A DNA stretch of 64,000 nucleotides from Paractinoplanes deccanensis. GTDB lineage: Bacteria; Actinomycetota; Actinomycetes; Mycobacteriales; Micromonosporaceae. The notes beneath the pieces were generated by a model, which saw only the letters and a list, made by a program, of their open reading frames with translations, was not told the origin of the DNA and did no database searches. The translations under genes were made by a program, and so were the position numbers. Position 1 is the stretch's first letter. Each line of letters begins with the position of its first letter. The stretch is taken from the NCBI RefSeq assembly GCF_016862115.1, contig NZ_BOMI01000134.1:1-64000 (forward strand). Reading direction: 5' to 3'. Shown piece by piece: positions 24,904-33,320 of the stretch.

Positions 24904-27105
24904 GTGGACGAAGAACTCACGCTGACGGCGACCCTGCGGCTGGCCGGTCTCGACAACCGCCGCGGTGTGGTCCGGTTGCATCCGGCGATCATGACGGCTC
25001 TGGCGATCAACCCCGGTGATCCCGTACGCCTGACCGGCACCCGCACGACCGCCGCGCTGGCTGCCAAGGCCGAGCCGTCCGCCGGCCGCGAGTTCCTCTA
25101 CGCCGACGACCTGACGCTGGGCAACCTCGGCATCCGCGACGGCGCCCGGGTCACCGTCGCGAAACTGCCGGCGGTGGCCGCCCAGCGGGTCACCCTGTCC
25201 GGCCCGGCCGACGTGGTCGCGCTGGTCTCGCCCGAGATCCTGCGCCTGGCGCTGCTCGGCAAGGTGCTCAGCGAGGGCGACAACGTCTCGCTCTACCCGC
25301 AGGACGTGCCGCTGCGCGAGGGCCAGCGCATGCCGGTGCAGGACATCGGGCGCAACCTGCGCAACCGGCTCGGCTACCAGTGGACGACCGCCCTGCTCAC
25401 CGTGGTCGCGGTGGCGGGTGCCGGCTCCGCCGTGGTCACCATGGACACGGTGGTCGGCTGGCAGGACGGCCAGACCTCCTCGCCCGTGCCCGGCCCGGCG
25501 GTCCAGCCCGCGGCGCCGGCCTCGACCGACCCCGACGTGCCGCCGCCGAGCCTCGACGACCTGCCGGGCCTGCGCGCCCAGGCCAAGGAGCTGGAGGAGC
25601 TGCTCGACCTCGGCTTCCACCACGGCGAGGTGCTGGCCCGGCTCAACACCAAGGTGTCGCTCGGCGTGCTGATCTCCGGCCCGGCCGGGTCGGGCAAGTC
25701 CGCTCTGGTACGGGCGGTGGCCGCCCAGGTCGGCGCGCGGGTCCTGCCGGTGTGGGCGCCGGAGCTGGCCGCGCTCGCCGCCGACTCGGCCGCGGCCCGG
25801 CTGCGCGAGCTGTCCCGCGACGCGCGGTCCGGTGGCCCGGCGGTGCTGCTCTTCTCCGACGTGGACGCGCTCGCGCCGCGCGACGAGCCGAAGCCGATCG
25901 CGACCGTCTTCCGGCAGACCGTCGAGGAGGTGGTGCGCTCCGGCGCGGCGGTGGTCTGCACGACCAGCCGGCCCGAGTCGGTCGACCCGTCGCTGCGCGC
26001 GCCCGACCTGCTCGCCGTACAGCTGGCCGTGCCCCTGCCCGATCAGGCGCTGCGCCGCGAACAGCTCGGCGTGCTGACCCGCGGCATGCCCCTGGCCGAG
26101 GACGTACGCCTCGACGAGGTCGCCGGGCGCACTCCCGGCTTCGTCGCGGCCGACCTGGGCGCGCTGGCCCGCGAGGCCGGTGTGCGCGCCGCCCTGCGCC
26201 AGAAGGAAGCGGAGTCGCCGACGGTGACCATGGCCGACTTCGAGGCCGCGCTCGACGTCGTGCGGCCCACCTCGATGGCCGACTCGACGCTCGAGGTGGC
26301 CGCCGTGACCCTCGACGACGTGGGCGACCTGGCCGACGTCAAGCAGGTGCTGACCGAGTCGGTGCTGTGGCCGCTGACCTATCCGGACACGTTCGCCCGG
26401 CTCGGTGTCTCCCCGCCGCGCGGCGTCCTGCTCTACGGCCCGCCCGGCTGCGGCAAGACGTACCTGGTCAAGGCGATCGCGGGCACCGGCAAGGCGAACG
26501 TGCTGTCGGTCAAGGGCGCCGAGCTGCTGAGCAAGTGGGTCGGCGACAGCGAGCGGGCGGTGCGCGAGCTGTTCCGCCGCGCCCGCGAGGCCGCGCCGAC
26601 GCTGGTCTTCCTCGACGAGGTCGACGCGCTCGCGCCGACCCGCGGGCAGGCGACCGACGGCGGCACGGCCGACCGGGTGGTGGCGGCGCTGCTCACCGAG
26701 CTCGACGGCGTGGAGGACCTGCGCAACGTGGTCGTCGTCGGCGCGACGAACCGGCCCGATCTGATCGATCCGGCCCTGCTGCGGCCGGGGCGTCTCGAGC
26801 GTCTGGTGTACGTTCCGCCGCCGGACGCCACGGCACGCGCCGCGATCCTGGAGGCGTCGGCCAAGGCCGTGCCGCTCGACGAGTCGGTCGACCTGGGCAA
26901 GCTCGGCGCGGAGCTGGAGGGCTTCTCGGCGGCGGACTGCGCGGCGCTGATCCGCGAGGCGGCGCTGGCGGCCATGCGCGACTCGCTGGAGGCGACGACC
27001 GTGACCGCCGACAACGTCGCTACCGCGCGGGGACGCGTACGAGCGAGCCTGGATCCGACGCAGGTGGCGTGGCTGGAGGCGTACGCCGAGACGCACCAGC
27101 CCTGA
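24904..27105 (+). CDS. Cdc48-like double-ring AAA ATPase
   Basis: The 733-residue protein starts ELTLTATLRLAGLDNRRGVVRLHPAIM, the double-psi barrel N-domain of Cdc48/VAT ATPases (to about residue 190). A Pro-rich linker leads to D1. D1 has Walker A GPAGSGKS (about 259), but its Walker B reads LLFSDVDAL without the catalytic Glu, and its sensor 1 is TTSRPE. D2 is canonical: GPPGCGKT (about 512), VFLDEVDALAPTRG, GATNRPDLIDPALLRPGR. It should unfold proteins or remodel complexes, powered mainly by D2. A TAGCGT box ends 7 bases before GTG 24904, suggesting a leaderless transcript; GTG 24898 is an alternative. It is divergent from the hydrolase-ABC fusion. Confidence 0.92.
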   Translation: MDEELTLTATLRLAGLDNRRGVVRLHPAIMTALAINPGDPVRLTGTRTTAALAAKAEPSAGREFLYADDLTLGNLGIRDGARVTVAKLPAVAAQRVTLSGPADVVALVSPEILRLALLGKVLSEGDNVSLYPQDVPLREGQRMPVQDIGRNLRNRLGYQWTTALLTVVAVAGAGSAVVTMDTVVGWQDGQTSSPVPGPAVQPAAPASTDPDVPPPSLDDLPGLRAQAKELEELLDLGFHHGEVLARLNTKVSLGVLISGPAGSGKSALVRAVAAQVGARVLPVWAPELAALAADSAAARLRELSRDARSGGPAVLLFSDVDALAPRDEPKPIATVFRQTVEEVVRSGAAVVCTTSRPESVDPSLRAPDLLAVQLAVPLPDQALRREQLGVLTRGMPLAEDVRLDEVAGRTPGFVAADLGALAREAGVRAALRQKEAESPTVTMADFEAALDVVRPTSMADSTLEVAAVTLDDVGDLADVKQVLTESVLWPLTYPDTFARLGVSPPRGVLLYGPPGCGKTYLVKAIAGTGKANVLSVKGAELLSKWVGDSERAVRELFRRAREAAPTLVFLDEVDALAPTRGQATDGGTADRVVAALLTELDGVEDLRNVVVVGATNRPDLIDPALLRPGRLERLVYVPPPDATARAAILEASAKAVPLDESVDLGKLGAELEGFSAADCAALIREAALAAMRDSLEATTVTADNVATARGRVRASLDPTQVAWLEAYAETHQP

Positions 27106-27107
27106 GG

Positions 27108-27386
27108 TCAGCGCCGGCGCGTCCGCGCGCGGGTGGAACGCAGGCGCCGGAGGCGGCCGACGAGCACGGGATCGTGCTCGAGGGCCGCCGGGTTGTCCAG
27201 CAGCGCGTTGAGGATCTGGTAATAACGCGTCGAGGAGAGCTCGAAGGTGTCGCGGATCGCCTGCTCCTTGGAGCCCGCGTGCTTCCACCAGCGGGCCTCG
27301 AAGGCCAGGATCTCGCGCTCCCGGTCCGACAGCTCGGACTTGTCCGGCTCGCGGGGCGCCGGGATGGGCGGCTGCTGCTCGGACAT
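27108..27386 (-). CDS. DUF3263 protein (helix-turn-helix-like)
   Basis: The 92-residue protein has ELSDREREILAFEARWWKHAGSKEQAIRD followed by FELSSTRYYQILNALLDNPAAL, the conserved signature of the actinobacterial DUF3263 family. Its helical region resembles a helix-turn-helix. The C-terminus RRLRRLRSTRARTRRR is strongly basic, consistent with nucleic-acid binding. It is convergent with the AAA ATPase gene, with 2 bases between stops. Function is unknown; a small DNA-binding regulator is the best guess. Confidence 0.85.
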   Translation of the reverse strand: MSEQQPPIPAPREPDKSELSDREREILAFEARWWKHAGSKEQAIRDTFELSSTRYYQILNALLDNPAALEHDPVLVGRLRRLRSTRARTRRR

Positions 27387-27408
27387 GGCGTCAGCATATG
27401 CTCTTACG

Positions 27409-28419
27409 TCACGTGATGTCTCGGCTACGCATCGTCCACATCGCGGCGCCGACCACGACGACGAAGAGACCGGCCAGCAGGCTGCCCGCCATCGTCCAGG
27501 TCAGCGTCAAGGTCTCCGGCTGACAGCCGTTCACCGAGGAGAAGTCGCACGAGTTGTAGTCCTCCAGCGTGATCTCCTTGTCCATCCAGGCGATGAGCCA
27601 CGCCGGGATGAGGAACGCGTCCACGAACTGCACCTTGGCCAGTTGGAGCACCGCGCCCAGCCCGAACTGGAACACGATCAGCGCGCCGACCGTCACGCCC
27701 AGCGCCATCGCCGTGTGCCGGCCCAGCGAGGCCAGCCCGAACCCGACCGCGCCCGCCACCAGCACCAGCGCCAGCCCGCGCAGCTCCATCAGCCCGATCG
27801 ACTGCCAGGCTCCCGGGGTCATGCTGTCGGTGCTGCCGCGGGCCTCGGCCAGCAGATAGAACGCGCCGGTCCAGAGCGCCGACAGCACGACGGTGATCGC
27901 GGTGAACGTGAGCAGCAGGGTGAGCAGCTTCGTGCCCAGCACCCTCAGCCGCTGCGGCCGCCACAGCAGCAGGTTCATCATGCCGCCGCTGTTCCACTCG
28001 GCACCCACGAACGAAGCGCCGATGATGAACGCCGCCAGCGCCAGCAGCGCCGCCAGCGTGGTTGCCATGTCCGGGAAGCTCTCCCGGAAGATGAAGGTCG
28101 GCGGCATGTACCACTCGTAGTCGTAGTTCTCCAGGCGCGGCGCGGTCAGCTGCGCGCAGTCCGGCGGCCACTGGTTCGCCTGCGCGGTGCCCTTCGCCGC
28201 CTCGCAGCTCGCCCGGTCCTTCTCCACCTGCTGGGTGTCCCGCTCGAACTGGGCCTGCGCCTCGGCCTTCGCGGCGGCGATCTGCTCGGGGCCGACCGAC
28301 TCGTTGGTGAGGAAAGTGGACACCGCCACGGCCGCCAGCACGACCACGGCGCCCAGCAGGAAGAGCTTGGTGAACCGGCGCTTGAACAGCCGCCGCGTCT
28401 CGGCCCTGTAGAGGCTCAC
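27409..28419 (-). CDS. ABC-2 type transporter permease
   Basis: The 336-residue protein has a first helix after LFKRRFTK (LFLLGAVVVLAAVAVSTFL). A roughly 100-residue extracytoplasmic loop follows with three Cys. Five more helices come after FRESFPDMATTLAALLALAAFIIGASFVGAEWNSGGMMNLLLWRPQR, the last part of which is the ABC-2 coupling region. GTG 28419 overlaps the ATPase stop as GTGA, with GGAGGG upstream, so the pair is translationally coupled. It is the membrane half of an exporter encoded next to a polymorphic toxin and immunity pair. Confidence 0.87.
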   Translation of the reverse strand: MSLYRAETRRLFKRRFTKLFLLGAVVVLAAVAVSTFLTNESVGPEQIAAAKAEAQAQFERDTQQVEKDRASCEAAKGTAQANQWPPDCAQLTAPRLENYDYEWYMPPTFIFRESFPDMATTLAALLALAAFIIGASFVGAEWNSGGMMNLLLWRPQRLRVLGTKLLTLLLTFTAITVVLSALWTGAFYLLAEARGSTDSMTPGAWQSIGLMELRGLALVLVAGAVGFGLASLGRHTAMALGVTVGALIVFQFGLGAVLQLAKVQFVDAFLIPAWLIAWMDKEITLEDYNSCDFSSVNGCQPETLTLTWTMAGSLLAGLFVVVVGAAMWTMRSRDIT

Positions 28420-29393
28420 TGTCCCCACCCTCCGACGGCCGCGGTCTGGTCGACCTGGCGGTTCTGGCCCTCGACCGGCGCGGTGCCGGTGAGCTCCAGG
28501 AAGACGCTCTCCAGGTCGGCCGAGACGGGGCTCAGCTCGCTGACGTAGATCTGCCGCTCGGCGAGGATCCGGGTGATCTGCGCCGGGTTGCCGGCGTTGC
28601 CGACCGTGAAATGATCGGGCTCGACGGTGACCTGCGCGCCGTTGGCCCGCAGCAGCTCGACGGCGCCGCGCGTGTCGACGCCGGGCTCCAGCCGCACCCT
28701 CACCTTGCCGCCACCGGCAGTGGCCAGCACGGACGCCACCGACCCCGACGCCACCCGCCGCCCGGCCGCGATGATCGTGACCTCGTCGCAGATCAGCTGG
28801 ATCTCGCCGAGGATGTGACTGGAGAGCACGACAGTCATGCCCGACGCGGCCAGGTTGCGCATCAGCGACCGCATCTCGCGGATACCGCCCGGGTCGAGGC
28901 CGTTCGCCGGCTCGTCGAGGATCAGCAGCTTCGGCTCCTTGAGCAGCGCCGAGGCCACCGCGAGCCGCTGCTTCATGCCGAGCGAGTACGTCTTGACGCG
29001 CTCCTTGCCCCGGTCCCGCAGGCCCACCAGCTCCAGCACCTCGGTGACCCGCTGCCTGCGCACGTTGCCCGCGTCGGCAAGCAAGGACAACGTGTCCTGA
29101 GCGCTGAAGTTGCCGAAGAACTGCGGGCTCTCCACGATCGCCCCGACCAGCCCGGCGGTCTCCGCCAGATGCCGCGGCACCTCCTTGCCGAAGATCGCCA
29201 TCCGCCCGCCGTTGGGCTTGATCAGCCCGAGGAGCGTCCGCAACGTGGTCGTCTTGCCCGAGCCGTTCGGCCCGAGAAAGCCATGCACCTGCCCCGCGTC
29301 GACGGTCATGTCGAACCCGTCGAGCGCCTTCCGCGTCCCCTTGCGGCTGCGATAGGTCTTGCGCAGCCCCACGATCTCCAATACGGCAGTCAC
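28416..29393 (-). CDS. ABC transporter ATP-binding protein
   Basis: The 325-residue ATPase has Walker A LGPNGSGKTT near residue 40, Q-loop VESPQFFGNFSA, signature YSLGMKQRLAVASAL, Walker B LLILDEPANGLDP and H-loop SSHILGEI. A C-terminal extension of about 100 residues (VRVRLEPGVDTRGAVELLRANG) is the accessory domain common in drug or antibiotic ABC-2 exporters. GTG 29393 is used. It partners the permease that follows with a 4-base overlap. It lies 23 bases downstream of the immunity gene, so it may be in the same operon as the T7SS toxin genes. Confidence 0.9.
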   Translation of the reverse strand: MTAVLEIVGLRKTYRSRKGTRKALDGFDMTVDAGQVHGFLGPNGSGKTTTLRTLLGLIKPNGGRMAIFGKEVPRHLAETAGLVGAIVESPQFFGNFSAQDTLSLLADAGNVRRQRVTEVLELVGLRDRGKERVKTYSLGMKQRLAVASALLKEPKLLILDEPANGLDPGGIREMRSLMRNLAASGMTVVLSSHILGEIQLICDEVTIIAAGRRVASGSVASVLATAGGGKVRVRLEPGVDTRGAVELLRANGAQVTVEPDHFTVGNAGNPAQITRILAERQIYVSELSPVSADLESVFLELTGTAPVEGQNRQVDQTAAVGGWGQ

Positions 29394-29416
29394 CCGCGAG
29401 ACTCTAGGCACAGCCG

Positions 29417-29806
29417 TCAATATTCGCAGCCACGGAACGCCGCGATGTCCCCCCTCGTGCCCTCGTCAAGCTCCCCGAGATCCACCGATTCGGTGACCGC
29501 CCGCAGCCGCACCGCCTGATCCCGGTGCTCGCGCCAGTAGCTCTCCGGAACCCGCACCACCGCCGCCAGCAGATCACCCGGATAGAAGTCGCCCTCGGCG
29601 AGCGGATCCCGCTCCAGCTCGCCCAACGCCAGCGGCACCAGGGTCGCGAGCCCTTCCCGCTGCCCGATCAGCACCCGCAGCCCTTCGACGCCGAGCTCCC
29701 CGACCGGCCGCCGCCGAAGCGCATGAACCGTCACAACAAGCCGAGACGCGCCCGGGGGTGGGTCGCCCCAGGCGTTCCCCTCGATCTCCTCCAGCGACTG
29801 CTGCAC
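29417..29806 (-). CDS. CdiI-like contact-dependent inhibition immunity protein
   Basis: The 129-residue protein reads SLEEIEGNAWGDPPPGASRLVVTVHALRRRPVGEL, then EGLRVLIGQREGLATLVPLALGELERDPLAEGDFYPGDLLAAVVRV. This is the signature of the CdiI_2-type immunity family. It sits 9 bases downstream of the Ntox28-type toxin gene on the same strand, the expected position for its cognate antidote. It should act in the cytoplasm by binding the toxin's C-terminal domain. The match is by motif recognition. Confidence 0.82.
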   Translation of the reverse strand: MQQSLEEIEGNAWGDPPPGASRLVVTVHALRRRPVGELGVEGLRVLIGQREGLATLVPLALGELERDPLAEGDFYPGDLLAAVVRVPESYWREHRDQAVRLRAVTESVDLGELDEGTRGDIAAFRGCEY

Positions 29807-29815
29807 GTCTGTCTC

Positions 29816-30982
29816 CTAGATACGAGGTACGAACTGCTCCGAATGATCGAGCAGCCGACTGGCTTCGGACAACTCGCTCTGATACGCCGCGCGTTCCGCC
29901 TCGGTCGTCCGTGAGTCTCCGAGCAGCCGCTTGAGCTGGTCGATCCGGCGGGTGAGGCCACGCTGTGCATTGCGTACCTCGTCGACGTGGTCCCACGGCT
30001 GTCCCGACGGCTTGCGGGCGACGACCTCGCCGTTGAGTTCGCGCCGGGCCGCGTCGAGATCGCGATCCGTCAGATGCTCCTTCATCCGATCCGTCTTGGT
30101 GGGCGCCGGTCGCGAAGGTTGACTGCCGCTCATCGGCGAGACGGCGTCCTCGCCGGCGGCATGCTGCATGAGAGAGGTCGTGGCAGCGCCCGTGATGGCC
30201 ACCCCGGTCGTGATGCCGGCGGCAGAGACGACATTCAGCGGTACGCCTGCGACGGCGCCCACTCCGGTGGCGTCGAGCGCGAAACCCAAGCCCTCCCCAC
30301 CCGCGCTGACAGCTGTGAGCAGGAGCCCGCCCGCCAAAGCGGCGGTCTCGCCCGGGTGCTGGATCATCGCATTGCCGAACGAGGCCAGGCCGTTGACGAC
30401 GTCCGCGCCGACGTCCAGCGCGAAGTCGCCCACCGCGTCCAGCCAGCTCGACTCCTCAGGCGCGGCCTCCGCTTCCTGATCGAGGAATCGCGCCGCCGAG
30501 TCGCCGCCCCGGGTGACCTGCGCGCGTGCGTTCTCCAGGGTGTCCCGGGCTGCCTGCCGACCGGCCTCGCCGCTGTCCACGAAGGGCGCGACGCTCTGAC
30601 CCGGCGCGGCCTGCGCGACCTGCTGGTCGTACGCCTGCCGCGCCCGCGCCGAGGCGGCCTCGCCCTCGTCCCACAGCCGGATCGCCTCGGCCGCCTGCCC
30701 CTGCGCCCACCGCAGCGTGCCCGCAAAGCTGGCCAGGCCGTCGGCAGCAGTGGCGAGCGAGTTCGAAGCCTCGTACCACTTGTTGGGCTCGTAGCTGAAC
30801 TTGTCCCGGAACGCGTCGGCTGCCACACCCGTCCAGGCTCCGGTGTCGATGTCGACCAGGCCGTCGCCGGCCTTCTCCGCGTTCGCCGACCGGCTCCGCA
30901 GCGCCTGGACGTTGCCCTCGACAGCCGCCGGATCGCCCGGCACCAGAGCGAGGGGGTCACGTGTCTGGCCTAGCTCAGTCAT
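29816..30982 (-). CDS. T7SS-secreted polymorphic toxin, Ntox28 C-terminal domain
   Basis: The 388-residue protein begins TRDPLALVPGDPAAVEGNVQALRSRS and has a WxG-bearing helical hairpin (DTGAWTGVAADAFRDKF), the usual N-terminal targeting region of type VII substrates. The middle holds Ala/Gly-rich helices. The C-terminal part runs DRMKEHLTDRDLDAARRELNGEVV, then PWDHVDEVRNAQRGLTRRIDQLKRLLGDSRTTEAERA, ending SRLLDHSEQFVPRI. This is the polymorphic toxin type 28 (Ntox28) domain, a predicted RNase. It overlaps the EspC-like gene by 8 bases and is followed by its likely immunity gene. No ESX core genes are in the window. Confidence 0.86.
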   Translation of the reverse strand: MTELGQTRDPLALVPGDPAAVEGNVQALRSRSANAEKAGDGLVDIDTGAWTGVAADAFRDKFSYEPNKWYEASNSLATAADGLASFAGTLRWAQGQAAEAIRLWDEGEAASARARQAYDQQVAQAAPGQSVAPFVDSGEAGRQAARDTLENARAQVTRGGDSAARFLDQEAEAAPEESSWLDAVGDFALDVGADVVNGLASFGNAMIQHPGETAALAGGLLLTAVSAGGEGLGFALDATGVGAVAGVPLNVVSAAGITTGVAITGAATTSLMQHAAGEDAVSPMSGSQPSRPAPTKTDRMKEHLTDRDLDAARRELNGEVVARKPSGQPWDHVDEVRNAQRGLTRRIDQLKRLLGDSRTTEAERAAYQSELSEASRLLDHSEQFVPRI

Positions 30983-31292
30983 CGACGATCGCCTCGGCCG
31001 GGTCGGTGGTCAGCCGCCCTTGTGAGGCAGCGTCCGCCGCGCGATAAGCCTTGGCCGCATCGCTGAGGATCGTGCCGATCGCCTCGGCATCCCCGGTCAG
31101 GATGTCGAGGCCCTCGTTCCAGCGGTCACAGAAGTTCTCAATCGCCCGGTGCAGCCCCGCGTGCCCGTACGCGCCGGCCGCCCGATCAAGATCTTCCAGA
31201 GCGGATCCGCGCTGATCGGCCACGCTCTGCCTGATGCCTGCCGAGGCCGACTCCAGGGCCTCGAGCTCCACGTGGAATCCGGTGCCGTCCAT
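30975..31292 (-). CDS. EspC/WXG100-like T7SS helper protein
   Basis: The 105-residue helical protein starts GFHVELEALESASAGIRQSVADQ and carries DRWNEGLDIL around residue 58, a WxG-type turn. Size and pattern match the EspC-like or WXG100-like partners encoded directly upstream of type VII toxins. It probably pairs with the toxin's N-terminal hairpin to form the secretion-competent heterodimer. It overlaps the toxin start by 8 bases, supporting coupled synthesis in equal amounts. Confidence 0.8.
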   Translation of the reverse strand: MDGTGFHVELEALESASAGIRQSVADQRGSALEDLDRAAGAYGHAGLHRAIENFCDRWNEGLDILTGDAEAIGTILSDAAKAYRAADAASQGRLTTDPAEAIVDD

Positions 31293-31378
31293 CGTTCATC
31301 GCCTGCCTTCACCCCGTATCGGCGGTCGTCGAACGTCGCTACAGCGAGGCTAGGACCCGAAGGCAATATCGATGATGA

Positions 31379-31774
31379 TCAGAGACGAAGCCCCTCGTCG
31401 ATCGCCTCGCGCAACTGATCTCCGTACTCCCCGGCCGGCAACTCCGCGAGGTGCCGAGCCGCCCGCTCGTAGGCTGCGCGGGCGAGGCGCTGGTGGGCCA
31501 TCGCCACGCTCACGTGCAGGGAAGGGTAGAAGGCGGCCACCCGTTCGTCACCGACGGCGTCGGCGTGCCGCAAAGCCTCGGTGTTCCACCGCAGGATCTC
31601 GGCCGGGTCGTCCTGCTGCCGGGCCAGGTAGTGCGCGGCCACACAGGCGTCGTAGTCGTCGGTCCGCGCCGTCCACGCCCGCTCGAACAGCGCCCGCGCG
31701 TCGGCCGGCCGCCCCTCGGCCTCCGCCCGCATCCCGTCCTGACACAACTCGAGCACCCGATTGCCGAGATCCAT
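31379..31774 (-). CDS. TPR-like helical protein
   Basis: The 131-residue protein is made of TPR-like helix pairs: GMRAEAEGRPADARALFERAWTA, then YDACVAAHYLARQQDDPAEILRWNTEALRHADAV, then HVSVAMAHQRLARAAYERAARHL. It has no enzymatic motif. It precedes the T7SS genes on the same strand with an 86-base gap, so it could be a chaperone or scaffold of the island, but a link is only positional. Confidence 0.65.
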   Translation of the reverse strand: MDLGNRVLELCQDGMRAEAEGRPADARALFERAWTARTDDYDACVAAHYLARQQDDPAEILRWNTEALRHADAVGDERVAAFYPSLHVSVAMAHQRLARAAYERAARHLAELPAGEYGDQLREAIDEGLRL

Positions 31775-31831
31775 GACCGGTCCCCTCTCCGTCGAACGCC
31801 GCCGATGATGTGCGTTCGACCAGCTCGAAGG

Positions 31832-32635
31832 TCAACCGATGAGGCCGAGCCGCTCCTCAGCGCCGGGCCAGGTGAGCAGGACGCCGGCGTTTCCGGTGAT
31901 CTCGAGCCACCGCTCGGCGCCGGCCGGTTCCCGTTCGATGTGGAGGACGGAACGGACCGCGAAGCCGCGGCGCTGGAGCACGCTGGCGTAATCCAGCACC
32001 TGGCCGAGCCCCATGCGCAGCTGCCGGACCTCGCCGGCCTCGGTGGCGCTCTTGACCTCGACGACGGTGATGCTGCCGGCATCGGTCTTCCAGGCCAGGT
32101 CGTAGTGCGGCCCGTCCGGCGAGGGCGAGAGCGGCTCCAGCCCGTTGGCCACGACGAGCCGCGCGAGCTCGTTCTGCAGCCTGTGGTGCGCCCGAAGCCC
32201 GTTGCCGAAGCTGTCGGGATCGGCGGCCACGGCCGGCGCGGGGGCGGCCACCTCGACATTCTCGTCCTGCGGCCGGTACGGCGTGGCCACACGGCCGCCG
32301 GCCGGTCCGCTCAACCGGATGACGGGAGGTCTGCCGCCCTCGACAACGGCGCCGGGCAGAGTCTTGAGGACAGCGCCGATGAAGGCACTGCGGTAGCCGA
32401 TCTCGGAGGGCTCGATCGGCACCTCGCCGTCGGCCACCAGCCGGCGCAGGGCCTCCTCGACCCAGGCGATCGGGACGGGCCGCCCGTCCGGCGACTTGGC
32501 GGTGGCAACCATGACGTTCGGCGGCCGCACCACGGTGATCCGGTTGACGGCGCCGGTGACCGTCTGGATCTCCCGGTCGACGAGCCCGTCGAGCAGTTCG
32601 CCGACGTCCGGGATCATTTGCTCTTCGCTCGTCAT
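31832..32635 (-). CDS. putative PD-(D/E)XK nuclease-like protein with N-terminal accessory domain
   Basis: The 267-residue protein divides near residue 125. The C-terminal half reads HYDLAWKTDAGSITVVEVKS, that is Asp, then Glu-x-Lys at a strand end. LRMGLGQVLDYASVLQRRG follows, the helix that normally comes after the core in PD-(D/E)XK restriction-like nucleases and in DUF-type REase folds. The N-terminal half (IPIAWVEEALRRLVADGEVPI, then EIGYRSAFIGAVLKTLPGAVV) looks like a winged-helix or effector-recognition module. No methyltransferase is adjacent, so it may be a methyl-dependent or defence-linked nuclease. The catalytic assignment is by motif only. Confidence 0.6.
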   Translation of the reverse strand: MTSEEQMIPDVGELLDGLVDREIQTVTGAVNRITVVRPPNVMVATAKSPDGRPVPIAWVEEALRRLVADGEVPIEPSEIGYRSAFIGAVLKTLPGAVVEGGRPPVIRLSGPAGGRVATPYRPQDENVEVAAPAPAVAADPDSFGNGLRAHHRLQNELARLVVANGLEPLSPSPDGPHYDLAWKTDAGSITVVEVKSATEAGEVRQLRMGLGQVLDYASVLQRRGFAVRSVLHIEREPAGAERWLEITGNAGVLLTWPGAEERLGLIG

Positions 32636-32806
32636 GCCGGAGTTCTACCGCCGCCCTTGCGCCGAACTCAAGGCAGGCATCTCGCTGGGGTGCCGCCCCG
32701 ACCAGGCCACCGCACCCTTGGGCGGCACCGTGGCCTCCCGGGTCGGCCTCGCCCGGTACTTTGGGTCTGTACGACCGGGTGGGAAGCGCACGCTGCTGAG
32801 GGAGGC

Positions 32807-33294
32807 ATGATGAGCGCCGAGGCCGTGGTGCCGGGATGCCGACGCAGGGAGTTGTTGTCGGTCGTGCCCCGCGCCGATCCCGAACACGCGTTGCTGGTTT
32901 CACGGATCTTGTCTGGCTGGTGACCAACGGATACGGCGCGGAACAGGTCGTCACGGACTGCGGTATCGACGTGGGCGGCGGCGGGCACCAACCGGACCTG
33001 TCCGTGTGGGCCAAGGGCCGGCCACCACGGCCGGCGCGGTCGAGCTACGCCGGCACGGCGGGCCTGCTGCTGGCCGTCGAGGTGGTGTCCAGGGGTTCCG
33101 AGATCGTCGACCGGGTCATCAAGAAGACCGAATACGCCAAGGCCGGCATCCCCCGTTACTGGATCGTCGAGCGCGACGGCGTCACGACCGTGCACCGCCA
33201 CTCTCTCAACGCCGAGACCGGGGAGTACGAACTGGATCCGGACGGGGCGCAGCCACTCGCGTGGCTGCTGAGCACGGTCCCCGCCATCGCATGA
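32807..33294 (+). pseudogene. Uma2-family (DUF820) nuclease, split by a frameshift
   Basis: A good ribosome site (GGAGG) precedes ATG 32807/32810, but that frame stops after about 38 residues (ELLSVVPRADPEHALLVSRI then a stop). The remainder of a Uma2 protein continues in another frame: TDLVWLVTNGYGAEQVVTDCGIDV, HQPDLSVWAKG, LLAVEVVSRGSEIVDRVIKKTEYAKAGIPRYWIVERDG. This includes the Asp and ExV pattern of the PD-(D/E)XK fold. The joined product would be about 160 residues, near family size. The break lies near 32895-32910 and is either a real inactivating indel or a sequence error. Confidence 0.7.
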
Positions 33295-33320
33295 CCCCGG
33301 GCTGAGGAAGACTGTCGGGC

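Noticed and set aside
25380..25470. Possible membrane helix in the Cdc48-like ATPase (WTTALLTVVAVAGAGSAVV)
   Set aside because: The residues alternate as beta strands of the N-domain and match the position of the strands seen in other Cdc48-like proteins.
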